From positions 62,001 through 126,000 of the forward strand of contig CAJUDA010000007.1 of the NCBI GenBank assembly GCA_910584875.1: a stretch of 64,000 nt of DNA, in the 5' to 3' direction. A program made the translations under genes and the position numbers. Of this stretch, positions 9,228 to 18,790 are shown piece by piece. Each line of letters starts with the position of its first letter. Position 1 is the stretch's first letter. Under the pieces are notes generated by a model that saw nothing but the letters and a program-made list of their open reading frames with translations, made no database searches and was not told the DNA's origin. The stretch comes from an uncultured Eubacterium sp. GTDB taxonomy: Bacteria; Bacillota; Clostridia; Lachnospirales; Lachnospiraceae.

Positions 9228-11027
9228 ATGTCAAACTTAATGGCAAGTTTTAATGCTGGCGTATCGGGTTTACAGTCAGCACAGGCTTCACTGAATACAA
9301 CAGCACATAACCTTGCAAATGCACATACACCTGGTTATGTAAGACAGCAGGTTCTCATAACGGATTCTTTTTATCAGAACAACATGGGACAGCACAACAA
9401 TCTGATGCAGGTTGGTACCGGTACCGTGATCGTGCGGACACGTCAGATCCGCAACACATTTCTCGATGCCCGTTACCGTCTGGAGTTTGGGCGACAGGGT
9501 TTTTATGAGGTAAACCAGAATACGGCACGGGAAATAGAGGATATGCTGGGAGAACTGGAAGGTGAGTCTTTCCTGAACAGCATTACTGATCTGCAGAGAT
9601 CATTAAAATCTCTGGCGGAAGATCCCAGTGAAATTGTCTACAAAGATGAAATGGTATCGATGGCAACCCTGTTTATCCAGAGGGCACAGGAGGTCCGGAA
9701 GGAGCTGAACCTGTACCAGACCAGTCTGAACTCAGAGGTCCTCAGACAGGTCAATGCCATTAATGATCTGGTGTCCAAGATCCGGGAAATGAATAAACAG
9801 ATTCAGAGGTATGAGATTATGGGAGAATCTGCCAATGACTACCGGGATAAAAGAAATCAGTATCTTGATGAACTTGGTTATTACATAGATTTTGAAACGA
9901 ATGAGGAAAAGGATGGCACGATTACGATCTATTCCCAGGGACAGTTTTTACTGGAACCATCCCGTCAGAATTTCCTCAGTGTGGAATATGAGAGTCCGAC
10001 CTCCCGGCTGTTGAAACCGACATGGGAAGGCGGCGGTGACTATTTTCGCAATAAAAGTCTTGCTTATTCCAGCAAGGCGGGGACGGATATAGGGACGCTG
10101 CGGGGGCTTATGGTAGCACGGGGGAATTATGCGGCAAATTATACGGACACCCCGGTGAAACCAAATGAAGAGGATTATGCAAGCTCCAGGGATTATGAGA
10201 TTGCCATGAGCCAGTACGAGGAGGAAGTAAAGAAGTATAACGAAGGAGTTGGCGCTTCTGTCGTTATGAGTATCCAGAGCCAGCTGGATATGCTGGTGCA
10301 TGGTATCGTCACAATGATCAATGATGCGTTTTGCAAGGATAAGACACTGACGCTGGCGGATGGCACTACGCTGAGGGTTCTGGATGAAGATAATGCCTGG
10401 CAGGGGGATGATATTAACAGTACGATCGGGACGGAAGTATTTTCCCGCCGTGGTTATGAGCGCTACAAAGAGGTGACGCTGGCAGACAAAGACGGCAATC
10501 CCCTCAAAGACAGCGAGGGGAATGATCTGGTTGACGCGGACGGGAAACCGCTTACAGTAAAGGTATATCAGGAGGAGGATCCTGCGGATCCCGGTACACT
10601 TTACAGTATTGTGAATCTGGAGGTCAATCCGGCGCTGCTCAAAGATTCCTCCAGGCTGCCTGTCATGTATAATGATAAGACAGGGGCAAAGGATGGGTAT
10701 GTGATCGAGCTGAAGGAAGTAGTTGATTCCTTTGAAAACGATATCGGGACACTGAATCCTAATTCTCTTACGACATATAATTCTCTTGATTTTTATCAGG
10801 GAATGATAGAGGAACTCAGTGTCAGAGGCAGCGTATGGAATGGTGTTGTTTCCAATCAGGAGACGACAGTGACCAGTATTGATACGGAACGCCAGAATGT
10901 GATGGGAGTATCTTCCGAGGAAGAACTTTCGGACCTCATCAAGTTCCAGCGCTGTTATGATGCATCTTCGCGGTACATCACGACAGTGGCAGAAATGCTG
11001 GAATATTTGATTGAACGGTTAGGATAG
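9228..11027 (+). CDS. flgK: Flagellar hook-associated protein 1 (FlgK), first copy
   Basis: Extracellular hook-filament junction protein, 599 aa. The N-terminal D0/D1 region (SFNAGVSGLQSAQASLNTTAHNLANAHTPGYVRQQV) and C-terminal helix (SDLIKFQRCYDASSRYITTVAEMLEYLIERLG) are the coiled terminal domains of the hook-associated family. The middle (residues ~230-480) is variable, with repeats rich in Asp and Gly. No signal peptide, as expected for type III flagellar export. It is followed 12 bp later by a second flgK-like gene. Confidence 0.92.
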   Translation: MSNLMASFNAGVSGLQSAQASLNTTAHNLANAHTPGYVRQQVLITDSFYQNNMGQHNNLMQVGTGTVIVRTRQIRNTFLDARYRLEFGRQGFYEVNQNTAREIEDMLGELEGESFLNSITDLQRSLKSLAEDPSEIVYKDEMVSMATLFIQRAQEVRKELNLYQTSLNSEVLRQVNAINDLVSKIREMNKQIQRYEIMGESANDYRDKRNQYLDELGYYIDFETNEEKDGTITIYSQGQFLLEPSRQNFLSVEYESPTSRLLKPTWEGGGDYFRNKSLAYSSKAGTDIGTLRGLMVARGNYAANYTDTPVKPNEEDYASSRDYEIAMSQYEEEVKKYNEGVGASVVMSIQSQLDMLVHGIVTMINDAFCKDKTLTLADGTTLRVLDEDNAWQGDDINSTIGTEVFSRRGYERYKEVTLADKDGNPLKDSEGNDLVDADGKPLTVKVYQEEDPADPGTLYSIVNLEVNPALLKDSSRLPVMYNDKTGAKDGYVIELKEVVDSFENDIGTLNPNSLTTYNSLDFYQGMIEELSVRGSVWNGVVSNQETTVTSIDTERQNVMGVSSEEELSDLIKFQRCYDASSRYITTVAEMLEYLIERLG

Positions 11028-11039
11028 GAGGCAGAAATT

Positions 11040-12938
11040 ATGGCATCAACATTTGGAAGCTTTGAGATAGCAAAATCAGGAATGAACACATATAATGTGG
11101 CTCTGCAGACGACGGCACATAATGTGGCGAATATAGAGACGGCCGGGTATTCGAGGCAGGTCACCAATGTGTCCTCCATCGTGGGTAACCGGAAATCCTA
11201 CGCAGTAATGGGATACGGTGTGCAGGCGGTGAGCATCACGCGTTCACGGGATGAATACTATGATATCAAATTTCAGACAACACAGTCGGCTCTCAGCCGG
11301 TATGAAACAGAAAAGTATTATCTGAATTCCCTGCAGGATGCGATCTGCGGCCAGGTGACAGAGGACAATAAATCGCGTATTCTGGATGCGTTTGATGATT
11401 TTTATGCTGTATTGAGTAATCTCAAGGGAAGCCCGAATGACGATACGATCCGCAGACAGGCAGTGACGGTGGCAGGGACATTTACTACGTTTGTTAACAG
11501 TATGGCGAATAAAATGCAGCAGCTGCAGGCGGAGGCAAATACAAATATTAAAACATGTGTACAGCAGATTAATTCTTATGCAGAGAGGATCGTCTCCATC
11601 AATAAGCAGATCAATACAGTGGAGGCATATGGTTCCATAGCCAATGACCTGAGAGACCAGAGAACCCTTCTGATCGATGAATTATCCAAGCTCTGTGAAG
11701 TAGAGGTTGTAGAGGCGGAAGCGCCTGGCGGAGTGGGAGATCCCCAGTATTGTGTCTATGTCAATGGCGGGACGCTGGTGGATACGTACCGTGCCAACCT
11801 GCTGCAGATTCAGCAGAAGGATACCTATAGTAATATTAATGATATTGAGGGATGCTATAAGGTGACATGGAGTGATGGCTCCAGCTTCAATGAACACAGT
11901 GGGGGGCTGGGAGGACAGCTGCAGGCTCTCTATGAGATGCGGGACGGCAATAATGCGACCGTTCTGGAGGGAACCATAAAGGGCGGCGGACTGAGCAACG
12001 ATGCGGCTACTGGCAATCTCAAGCTTGTCCTGGAAGGAACAAACTGTAATGATGTACAGCTTCTGAACATTCCGGCACATGACGGGGAGATTGTCGTCAG
12101 AGGCAGGACATATGCGTATGACAGTTTTGAGGTATCCGTAGATGCGGATGGAAAATTTACGTATGAATTTACACTGAGTACGAAGACAGAGGCAGCCGAT
12201 GCCAAGGTACTCCAGAATGCCATGGCAAAAGGGTATTCGATCAGTGTCGGGTCGTCGGTCAATGCCAAAGGGATTCCTTACTATATGGCGCAGCTGAATG
12301 AATTTGTCCGTACTTTTACCAAAGAATTCAATGCCATTCACAACGAAGGGCTTGACCAGAATAATGAAAAAGGCATGGATTTCTTTAATGCCACCCTGCC
12401 CTCGACAGGGGAGAATTTTATCATGGAGGAATATGATGCCAATGGCAATGATCCGGCCTTCTCATCTGTTCAGCCTAAGAAGGATGCGGCGACAGGGAAG
12501 AATATCGGCTCGTATTATTATATGACGGCACTGAATATCTGTGTGACGAAGGAAGTGATGTCGGATCCCGGCAAGATCGCCGGCAAGCTGCCTTATCCGG
12601 ACGGCAGTGATACCGGAAGTGACCAGGGTAACAACATTGAGAGACTGACAAAGCTGAAGGATAACGCCAAGATGTTTGTCCATGGTGCGCCAGATAACTT
12701 TATCCGTTCCCTGACCGCTTCGCTCGGTGTCAATGCCAAAAAGGCGATCAGTTTGGCAGAGAGTCAGAGTAATCTTCTGTATGCCATTGATTCAAACCGG
12801 AAATCAGTATCCGGAGTCGACGAGGATGAAGAGGGGGCAAATATGATCATTTTCAATAGTATGCTCTCTAATCAATATAAAGTATTATCTGTATTAAATG
12901 AAGTTTTGGATAAACTGATTAATGGAACTGCCCTGTAA
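11040..12938 (+). CDS. flgK: Flagellar hook-associated protein FlgK, second copy
   Basis: 632 aa FlgK-family protein with the same terminal architecture as its neighbour: SFEIAKSGMNTYNVALQTTAHNVANIETAGYSRQ at the N-terminus and an amphipathic C-terminus (NMIIFNSMLSNQYKVLSVLNEVLDKL). The central domain is unlike copy one. It is not FlgL, because a clear flgL follows. Two tandem, diverged flgK genes suggest either a hook-filament junction built from two HAP1 types or specialisation for one of several filaments. Translation is probably coupled to the upstream gene (12-bp gap, TAGGAGGC site). Confidence 0.85.
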   Translation: MASTFGSFEIAKSGMNTYNVALQTTAHNVANIETAGYSRQVTNVSSIVGNRKSYAVMGYGVQAVSITRSRDEYYDIKFQTTQSALSRYETEKYYLNSLQDAICGQVTEDNKSRILDAFDDFYAVLSNLKGSPNDDTIRRQAVTVAGTFTTFVNSMANKMQQLQAEANTNIKTCVQQINSYAERIVSINKQINTVEAYGSIANDLRDQRTLLIDELSKLCEVEVVEAEAPGGVGDPQYCVYVNGGTLVDTYRANLLQIQQKDTYSNINDIEGCYKVTWSDGSSFNEHSGGLGGQLQALYEMRDGNNATVLEGTIKGGGLSNDAATGNLKLVLEGTNCNDVQLLNIPAHDGEIVVRGRTYAYDSFEVSVDADGKFTYEFTLSTKTEAADAKVLQNAMAKGYSISVGSSVNAKGIPYYMAQLNEFVRTFTKEFNAIHNEGLDQNNEKGMDFFNATLPSTGENFIMEEYDANGNDPAFSSVQPKKDAATGKNIGSYYYMTALNICVTKEVMSDPGKIAGKLPYPDGSDTGSDQGNNIERLTKLKDNAKMFVHGAPDNFIRSLTASLGVNAKKAISLAESQSNLLYAIDSNRKSVSGVDEDEEGANMIIFNSMLSNQYKVLSVLNEVLDKLINGTAL

Positions 12939-12973
12939 TGGATATCTTAGAAAGTAGATAGGAGGACTTCACT

Positions 12974-14458
12974 ATGCGAGTGACAAATACAATGATGCGC
13001 AACAATTCCCTGCTGAACATGCAGAAGAATAAGACAGCATATAACAAATATCTGCAGCAGTATACGACACAGAAGAAAATCCAGCGTCCGTCGGATGATC
13101 CGACCATTGCAGTACGTGCCCTGAAATACCGCACTACATTGGTAGAAATAGATCAGTATCTGGTCAATATTAAAGACGCGACGTCCTGGATGGACGCGAC
13201 AGAGACTGTTTTAAAAGATGTGGACAGTGTACTGCAGAACATGATCGATTATTTTACACAGGCGGCTAACGGTACGTATGAATCAAAGCAGCGTGAGGAT
13301 ATCGTTTCTAACCTGAAACAGTATTCCTATTATATCTATGAGCAGGATGCCAACAGTGACTATGCCGGCAGATATCTGTTTACGGGATACCGGACGGATG
13401 TGCCCATGCTTTTTGACGGCGCACAAAACCATGTCACATATACGATCACAGAAAACCTTGATGTGGGAAATATAAAAAGATACCAGTATGTGTATGGTGG
13501 AGCGGAGTATGATGATTCCAAGGACGCCGATGACTATGCACAGGAGGCTTCCAAATTTGAGGCGACACACCGCATCATGATTTCTTATAATAACTGTGAT
13601 GAAAAGAATATAGCCCTGACGTATAAAGATAAAGACGGCAATCTCAAGACACTGAGCCCCATCACTAAAAAAATTGGTAATGATACGGTATTTAACGAAC
13701 ATCTTCATCCGGAGGCGGATGAGGTGTTCTATATTCCTGAAACAGGGGAGCTGCTCTTTGGCGATGATATATATGACAGTGTGCGCGCGGGATCTGACCT
13801 GACTGCCGTGTACGACAAAACGAGTTTTGCAGACAAAGACGTCCGTCCGCAGCATTATTTTAAATGTGAGACAAAGGACAATAATACAGGAGAGACAGCG
13901 AAATATACCAATGCCGGTGAGCAGACGCTGAATTATCAGATCAATTTCAGCCAGACACTGACGATCAATACGGAAGGGTGTAATGCCATCTCGATGTCCA
14001 CCAGACGTTGTATTGATGATATTACAAATCTGTGTAACCAGATTGATATTATGGAGAAGAATCTGGCTTCTGTAGAAAAAAGAATTTCAGACTGCGATGA
14101 GTCAGATACGGAGACTCTTGCGAACCTGAAGGAATTAAAAGAGCAGATCTCTACCCAGATTAAACTGCAGAAGACGGTTATGACCAATCAGCTGTCAGCG
14201 GGTATCACGGTATGCCAGGAATCACAGCAGTTCCTGAATATAGCCTGGGCAGATCACGGTTCACGCGAGAACCGTATGAAGATGACGAAGAATAAGCTGA
14301 AGGTTCAGCGGATCGATACAGACGAGGCAAAATCAGAGAATGAGAACGCTGATCTGGGAGATGCATATGTTCACTTTACAGAAGCGGATCTTTTATATCA
14401 GGCGACTCTGGGTGCGACTTCAAAGATACTGGGGCAGTCGCTGCTGAACTTTATCTGA
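12974..14458 (+). CDS. flgL: Flagellar hook-associated protein 3 (FlgL)
   Basis: 494 aa extracellular junction protein linking FlgK to flagellin. N-terminal flagellin-like D0/D1 motif (MRVTNTMMRNNSLLNMQKNKTAYNKYLQQYTTQKKIQRPSDDP) and C-terminal helix (AYVHFTEADLLYQATLGATSKILGQSLLNFI) are typical of FlgL. An inserted middle domain makes it longer than the ~300 aa enteric FlgL. The start is set by TAGGAGGAC at 12959-12966. Confidence 0.9.
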   Translation: MRVTNTMMRNNSLLNMQKNKTAYNKYLQQYTTQKKIQRPSDDPTIAVRALKYRTTLVEIDQYLVNIKDATSWMDATETVLKDVDSVLQNMIDYFTQAANGTYESKQREDIVSNLKQYSYYIYEQDANSDYAGRYLFTGYRTDVPMLFDGAQNHVTYTITENLDVGNIKRYQYVYGGAEYDDSKDADDYAQEASKFEATHRIMISYNNCDEKNIALTYKDKDGNLKTLSPITKKIGNDTVFNEHLHPEADEVFYIPETGELLFGDDIYDSVRAGSDLTAVYDKTSFADKDVRPQHYFKCETKDNNTGETAKYTNAGEQTLNYQINFSQTLTINTEGCNAISMSTRRCIDDITNLCNQIDIMEKNLASVEKRISDCDESDTETLANLKELKEQISTQIKLQKTVMTNQLSAGITVCQESQQFLNIAWADHGSRENRMKMTKNKLKVQRIDTDEAKSENENADLGDAYVHFTEADLLYQATLGATSKILGQSLLNFI

Positions 14459-14484
14459 TCCCTGTCTGAATAAGGAGGAAAAGT

Positions 14485-14937
14485 ATGGTTGTAAAAACAA
14501 AATTTTTTGGGGAAGTAGATCTGCCGGAAGAAAAAATTCTGACATTTGACCGTGGTCTGATCGGTCTGCCGGATTATAAACAGTTTACGTTATTATATGA
14601 CTGTGATAAAGAACAGACAAATATTTCATGGCTGCAGAGTGTGGAAGAGCCGTCACTGGCGCTGCCGGTGATCAAGCCATGGCTTGTAAAAGAGGATTAT
14701 AATCCCACTGTGGAAGATGAGCTTCTTGTTTCCCTGGGAGAACTTACGGAGGAAAATCTGGTGATCCTGCTGACGATGACAGTCCCTGAGGATACAAAAC
14801 AAATGTCCGTCAATCTGAAAGCGCCGGTTGTGATCAATGCAGATACAAGAAAAGGGATACAGATCATTGCTGAAAATCAGGATTATGAGGTGAAATATAA
14901 AGTATATGAGATCCTCAAAAACAAACAGGAGGGATGA
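14485..14937 (+). CDS. fliW: Flagellar assembly factor FliW
   Basis: 150 aa cytosolic protein. In Bacillus subtilis FliW binds either flagellin or CsrA; when flagellin is exported FliW is freed and removes CsrA from hag mRNA. Family strings seen: FFGEVDLPEEKILTFDRGLIGLPDYKQFTLL near the N-terminus, and VNLKAPVVINADTRKGIQIIAE near residue 110-130. Its stop overlaps the csrA ribosome site, so fliW and csrA are probably translationally coupled. The CsrA site in the flagellin leader (18871-18905) supports the same circuit here. Confidence 0.93.
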   Translation: MVVKTKFFGEVDLPEEKILTFDRGLIGLPDYKQFTLLYDCDKEQTNISWLQSVEEPSLALPVIKPWLVKEDYNPTVEDELLVSLGELTEENLVILLTMTVPEDTKQMSVNLKAPVVINADTRKGIQIIAENQDYEVKYKVYEILKNKQEG

Positions 14938-14941
14938 CCGT

Positions 14942-15163
14942 ATGCTGGCTTTATCCAGAAAGATGAATCAGTCCATTATTATTAATGATAATATAGAGGT
15001 AACGGTGCTTGAGATCAAAGGCGATCAGATCAAGATCGGCATTGAGGCGCCGAAATCTGTGCCGATCTATCGCAAGGAGATTTATACACAGATACAGGAT
15101 TCCAATAAAGAGGCTGCCAATACAGCTGCGCCGGACGTGTTGTCCCGTATTATGAATTCATAA
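14942..15163 (+). CDS. csrA: Carbon storage regulator / translational repressor CsrA
   Basis: 73 aa RNA-binding dimer that binds GGA in hairpin loops and blocks ribosome access. The start ATG 14942 is 9 nt after AGGAGG (14927-14932), giving the canonical N-terminus MLALSRKMNQSIIIND. The conserved R6 and the IEAPKSVPIYRKEIY strand, with the RNA-contacting arginine, are present. A 15-20 residue Asn/Ala-rich tail follows. It lies directly after fliW; the expected main target is the flagellin leader at 18871-18905. Confidence 0.95.
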   Translation: MLALSRKMNQSIIINDNIEVTVLEIKGDQIKIGIEAPKSVPIYRKEIYTQIQDSNKEAANTAAPDVLSRIMNS

Positions 15164-15195
15164 GAGGCAGACGATGTATTTTTCTGGCAAAGGGT

Positions 15196-15222
15196 TAATT
15201 TTGCCAGTGAGAATGCCGATAT
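15196..15222 (+). promoter_or_regulatory. SigD-type promoter upstream of flaG-fliD
   Basis: TAAT (15196-15199), 15-nt spacer, GCCGATAT (15215-15222, exact -10 consensus). It overlaps a perfect 8-bp inverted repeat (CTGGCAAA 15184-15191 / TTTGCCAG 15200-15207), which could end some csrA transcripts or hinder the promoter. It would give flaG-fliD-fliS-fliT an extra late promoter. Confidence 0.7.
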
Positions 15223-15275
15223 TTAATGTAAAGCAACAAAATATCTTGATAAAATGACACATGGAGGTGTTGGAT

Positions 15276-15701
15276 ATGGAACTGGAATCGATTTCAAGAG
15301 CGAATGCGGGCTACAATAGCACGCAGGAGACAGCAAAGGTGTCGGTGGACAAAGAACAGCCAGAGGTTGCGGCGGCATCTTCGCAGAAAGCAGCAGAGCA
15401 TATTGCCCAGAAGGTTGCCGAGTCAGGGATGACAGGTGAACAGAAGGATGGACAGGATGCAAAGCAGAAAGAGCGTGCGGCAAGTGAGGCATCAATTGAT
15501 GATGCCGTAAAGAGTGCGAACCGCAGGATGGAGCATACCCGTTGCGAATATTCTTATCACAAGGAGACAAAACGGGTGTCAATTAAAGTGATCAATGATG
15601 ACACCGATGAGGTGATTCGTGAGATCCCGCCTGAAAAATCATTAAAGATGCTTCAGAAAATGTGGGAGATGGCTGGAATCCTGGTGGATGAAAAGAGATA
15701 G
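15276..15701 (+). CDS. flaG: FlaG-family flagellar protein
   Basis: 141 aa from ATG 15276 (GGAGG at 15263-15267). The N-terminal half is low complexity (Ala/Gln/Glu/Lys). The C-terminal ~60 residues hold the FlaG domain: RCEYSYHKETKRVSIKVINDDTDEVIREIPPEKSLKMLQKM. FlaG influences filament length in several species; its mechanism is not settled. It stands immediately upstream of fliD, the usual place. Confidence 0.85.
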   Translation: MELESISRANAGYNSTQETAKVSVDKEQPEVAAASSQKAAEHIAQKVAESGMTGEQKDGQDAKQKERAASEASIDDAVKSANRRMEHTRCEYSYHKETKRVSIKVINDDTDEVIREIPPEKSLKMLQKMWEMAGILVDEKR

Positions 15702-15712
15702 GAGGAATCAAT

Positions 15713-17776
15713 ATGCCAATTCGTATGAGCGGTCTTATCACAGGTCTGGATACAGAAGGGATTATTAAAGAACTGATGTCAGCCCAGAGCCTGAAGAAGA
15801 CAAAAGTAGTGAAAGAAAAGACAAAATTAGAGTGGAAACAGGCAAAGTGGTCAGATTTAAATAAAAAGCTTACCAATCTGTATAACAATTATGTGTCAAA
15901 GATGCAGTTATCGACTGCATATAAGGCAAAGAAGGCAAATGTATCAGATGACTCCAAGGCAAAGGTGAGCGCCAGTGTGAGTGCTGTCAATGGCAATTAT
16001 ACAATGGAAGTAAAGAATGTTGCCACTAGTCAGTATCTTACAGGTGCTGTACTCGGGGCAAAGTCCGGCAGTGCAAAGCTTTCGGATCTGGATCCGGCTC
16101 TGGTGGGGGAAGAGCTTACCATTAAGACGGCTTCCGGGACAACAAAATTTGCTGTCGATAAAAATACGACCATCAATGATTTTACGAAGGCGCTTCGGAA
16201 CGCTGGTTTAAATGCGAGTTATGATACCGACCAGAAGCGGCTGTTTATCAGCAGTAAAGAGACAGGATTAGAAAATGCATTTTCGATTACTGGTTCTGCA
16301 GGGGCATTTGAAAAAAAGAGTGACCTGCTGAATGCTCTTGACTATGCGAATATGAGTCAGGACAATAAAAAGATCGTGGACCGGGCAGTCGAAAGCCTGC
16401 AGACAGCTGGTGTTGGTACGGATAAATATGAGGCGGCGCTGGATTCTCTTGCCCAGGCTTCCTATGCACATAAAAATGATACTGCCACGAAGGCGGCGAC
16501 CACATATGTGAAGGCAAAGCTCTATGATACAAAATATCAGGAACTGATAAGTGCTGGTACTGATGCAGATCAGGCAGAGAAAGAAGCGACAGAATGGGCG
16601 AACAAACAGATTGGTGAAGAGACATCCAAACAGGATATCAATACTTATGTATTTAACGGGATCAGTGCTTCAGATCTGGCTGCATTAGGGACAGAAGCAA
16701 CGGCAAAATATTATCCGGGCGGAGCAGCTCCTTCTGATGCGATGCAGGGTGTGGATCAGACGACGGTCCGCGCTTCTCTTGGCACAGTGGCAAGTGATTA
16801 TGCAAACGCTTCCAGCCAGGCAAATATTGCGGCGGGAGGGAGCAAAGCTCTTAAGGCGCTTGGTCTTACCGATATTCCGGATAATATTCCATTGGATGCG
16901 GATGGCAAGGTGGATAAGACGGCACTGGGAGCCCCGGCAGGCATGGAAATGATCGCTGCAGCAGACAGCGAGATCCTTCTGAATGGTGCAAAGCTTACCT
17001 CGTCTACTTCTACGGTGTCAGCAAATGGGCTGAGCATTGATCTGATCGGCAAGACAAAAGAGGATGAGCCGATTACCTTTTCCGTGGCAAATGATGTGGA
17101 TAGTATTTATGATTCTGTAAAAGGTTTCCTTAAAGAGTATAATGAGGTTATGAAAGAAATGAATACATTATACAATGCAGAATCAGCAAAAGGATATGAG
17201 CCTCTGACCAGTGAAGAAAAGGAAGCCATGACAGAGGAAGATGTGAAATTGTGGGAAGAGAAGATCAAAGATTCCCTGCTTCGCAATGATGATACGCTGA
17301 GAGGAATTATGCAGGGCATGCGGAATGCCATGATGGGCACTGTATCCTATAATGGCAGGAATTATGCATTGTCAAGCTTTGGTATTATGACCTCCACCAA
17401 TTATAAGGAAGGCGGTCTGCTTCACATATATGGTGATAAGGATGACTCCGTTTATGCAGATAAGGATGATAAGCTGAAAAAAGCGATCGCGGATGATCCG
17501 GAAGCCGTGATTGCCACTATGACAGGCATTTTTGGCAACCTGCGTAAAGTGATGGCAGATAAGATGGCAGGCAGCCAGACGAGTAGCGCATTGACTTTCT
17601 ATGAAGATATTAAAATGAAAGATGATCTCAAACAGTATGAAAAAGACATCAAGAGTTGGGAAGATAAGCTGGCTGAGATCGAAGATTCTTATTATAAGAA
17701 GTTTACGGCGATGGAAATAGCAATGGCGAAGCTGCAGTCACAGCAGAGTTCGCTGTCCAGTCTCTTTGGCGGCTGA
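15713..17776 (+). CDS. fliD: Flagellar filament cap protein FliD (HAP2)
   Basis: 687 aa extracellular capping protein that folds flagellin subunits onto the filament tip. The N-terminus (MPIRMSGLITGLDTEGIIKELMSAQSLKKTKV) and C-terminal coiled coil (MKDDLKQYEKDIKSWEDKLAEIEDSYYKKFTAMEIAMAKLQSQQSSLSSLFG) are diagnostic. The central ~350 residues, Ala/Asp/Lys-rich, are the variable surface domain, somewhat longer than in Bacillus FliD. The ATG follows TAGGAGGAATC. It is cotranscribed with fliS. Confidence 0.95.
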   Translation: MPIRMSGLITGLDTEGIIKELMSAQSLKKTKVVKEKTKLEWKQAKWSDLNKKLTNLYNNYVSKMQLSTAYKAKKANVSDDSKAKVSASVSAVNGNYTMEVKNVATSQYLTGAVLGAKSGSAKLSDLDPALVGEELTIKTASGTTKFAVDKNTTINDFTKALRNAGLNASYDTDQKRLFISSKETGLENAFSITGSAGAFEKKSDLLNALDYANMSQDNKKIVDRAVESLQTAGVGTDKYEAALDSLAQASYAHKNDTATKAATTYVKAKLYDTKYQELISAGTDADQAEKEATEWANKQIGEETSKQDINTYVFNGISASDLAALGTEATAKYYPGGAAPSDAMQGVDQTTVRASLGTVASDYANASSQANIAAGGSKALKALGLTDIPDNIPLDADGKVDKTALGAPAGMEMIAAADSEILLNGAKLTSSTSTVSANGLSIDLIGKTKEDEPITFSVANDVDSIYDSVKGFLKEYNEVMKEMNTLYNAESAKGYEPLTSEEKEAMTEEDVKLWEEKIKDSLLRNDDTLRGIMQGMRNAMMGTVSYNGRNYALSSFGIMTSTNYKEGGLLHIYGDKDDSVYADKDDKLKKAIADDPEAVIATMTGIFGNLRKVMADKMAGSQTSSALTFYEDIKMKDDLKQYEKDIKSWEDKLAEIEDSYYKKFTAMEIAMAKLQSQQSSLSSLFGG

Positions 17777-17798
17777 TAAGAACGGAGGAGAATGACAG

Positions 17799-18191
17799 AT
17801 GGATCAAAGGGCGATGAATGCCTATCAGAAAAATGCCATAATGACCGCCACTCCGGCAGAACTTACGCTGATGCTTTATGACGGAGCGATTAAATTCTGT
17901 AATATCGCATTGGATGCGATGGACAAAAAGGATATACAGAAAGCTCATGAGAATATCAAAAAGGCAGAAGCGATCATAACAGAATTACGCGCCTCCCTTG
18001 ACCGGAAATATCCGGTCTGGGAGGATTTTGAGCGTGTGTATGAATATATTTATAAGCAGCTTGTGGCGGCGAATCTGGCGAAAGAAAAGGCGCCTCTGGA
18101 AGAGGCATTGAAACGGATCCGTGAGATGCGGGATACATGGAAAGAGGTTATGCGGCTGAACAGGGCCGGGACGAAACCGGGTTCCCTGTAA
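17799..18191 (+). CDS. fliS: Flagellin export chaperone FliS
   Basis: 130 aa helical-bundle chaperone that binds the C-terminus of flagellin in the cytosol. Signature strings: MNAYQKNAIMTATPAELTLMLYDGAIKFCNIALDAM (N-terminal) and YIYKQLVAANLAKEKAPLEEALKRIREMRDTWKEVM. Standard length and position after fliD. Confidence 0.95.
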   Translation: MDQRAMNAYQKNAIMTATPAELTLMLYDGAIKFCNIALDAMDKKDIQKAHENIKKAEAIITELRASLDRKYPVWEDFERVYEYIYKQLVAANLAKEKAPLEEALKRIREMRDTWKEVMRLNRAGTKPGSL

Positions 18192-18205
18192 TATTGACAG
18201 AAAAG

Positions 18206-18715
18206 ATGGGATGTGGTCAGGTGGAAAAAGAATATGAAAACAGTGTGTATGTCCAGATGATGGCAGATTCACTGAAAAAAAAGGAACATATACTGGAATT
18301 TCTGTATAAAAAAACAGCAGAGCAGGAGACGATACTCCGGTCGGAGGATCCGGATCTGGAGCAGTTTCAGCAGACGATCGACGAAAAAGGAAGTCAGATC
18401 ACGCAGCTTGGTCAGCTGGATGATGGCTTTGATACGCTGTTCCGGCTGGTAGAAAAGGAAATTCAGCAAAACCGCAGCAATTACAAAGAAGAGATTATGG
18501 AGATGCAGGACCGGATCCGCCGGGTGTCGGAGCTGGGTATGAAGATCCAGGTGCTGGAACGCCAGAACAGTGAGCGCCTGAAAGGGTTTCTGGCAAAAAA
18601 GAAAAGTGAGATCCGGGGCACGCGGATGGGCGGAAGGACGGCGTCCAGCTATTATCAGAATATGGCAAATGCCCACAAATCGGATCAGTCTTATTATCTA
18701 AACGAGATAAAATAA
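18206..18715 (+). CDS. FliT/FlgN-like flagellar chaperone (start uncertain)
   Basis: About 169 aa, almost wholly helical, rich in Glu/Gln/Lys, with Leu heptads (SLKKKEHILEFLYKKTAEQETIL; MQDRIRRVSELGMKIQVLERQNSERLKGFLAKKK). It has the size and position (after fliD-fliS) of FliT, the FliD chaperone, but no diagnostic motif is visible. The tail RTASSYYQNMANAHKSD is polar. The start is unclear: ATG 18206 is given; GTG 18221 and a TTG at 18194 are alternatives, and none has a strong ribosome site, so translation may be coupled to fliS. Confidence 0.65.
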   Translation: MGCGQVEKEYENSVYVQMMADSLKKKEHILEFLYKKTAEQETILRSEDPDLEQFQQTIDEKGSQITQLGQLDDGFDTLFRLVEKEIQQNRSNYKEEIMEMQDRIRRVSELGMKIQVLERQNSERLKGFLAKKKSEIRGTRMGGRTASSYYQNMANAHKSDQSYYLNEIK

Positions 18716-18741
18716 TTTTTTAAAAAAATCAAAAACAGGGT

Positions 18742-18767
18742 TAAGTTTTAAGAATATGCTCCGATAT
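18742..18767 (+). promoter_or_regulatory. SigD-type promoter of flagellin gene
   Basis: TAAG (18742-18745), 14-nt spacer, TCCGATAT (18760-18767). This predicts a transcript with a ~135-140 nt leader before the flagellin ATG; the leader contains two hairpins. Confidence 0.75.
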
Positions 18768-18790
18768 ATATAATGTCAGAAGGATAATAA

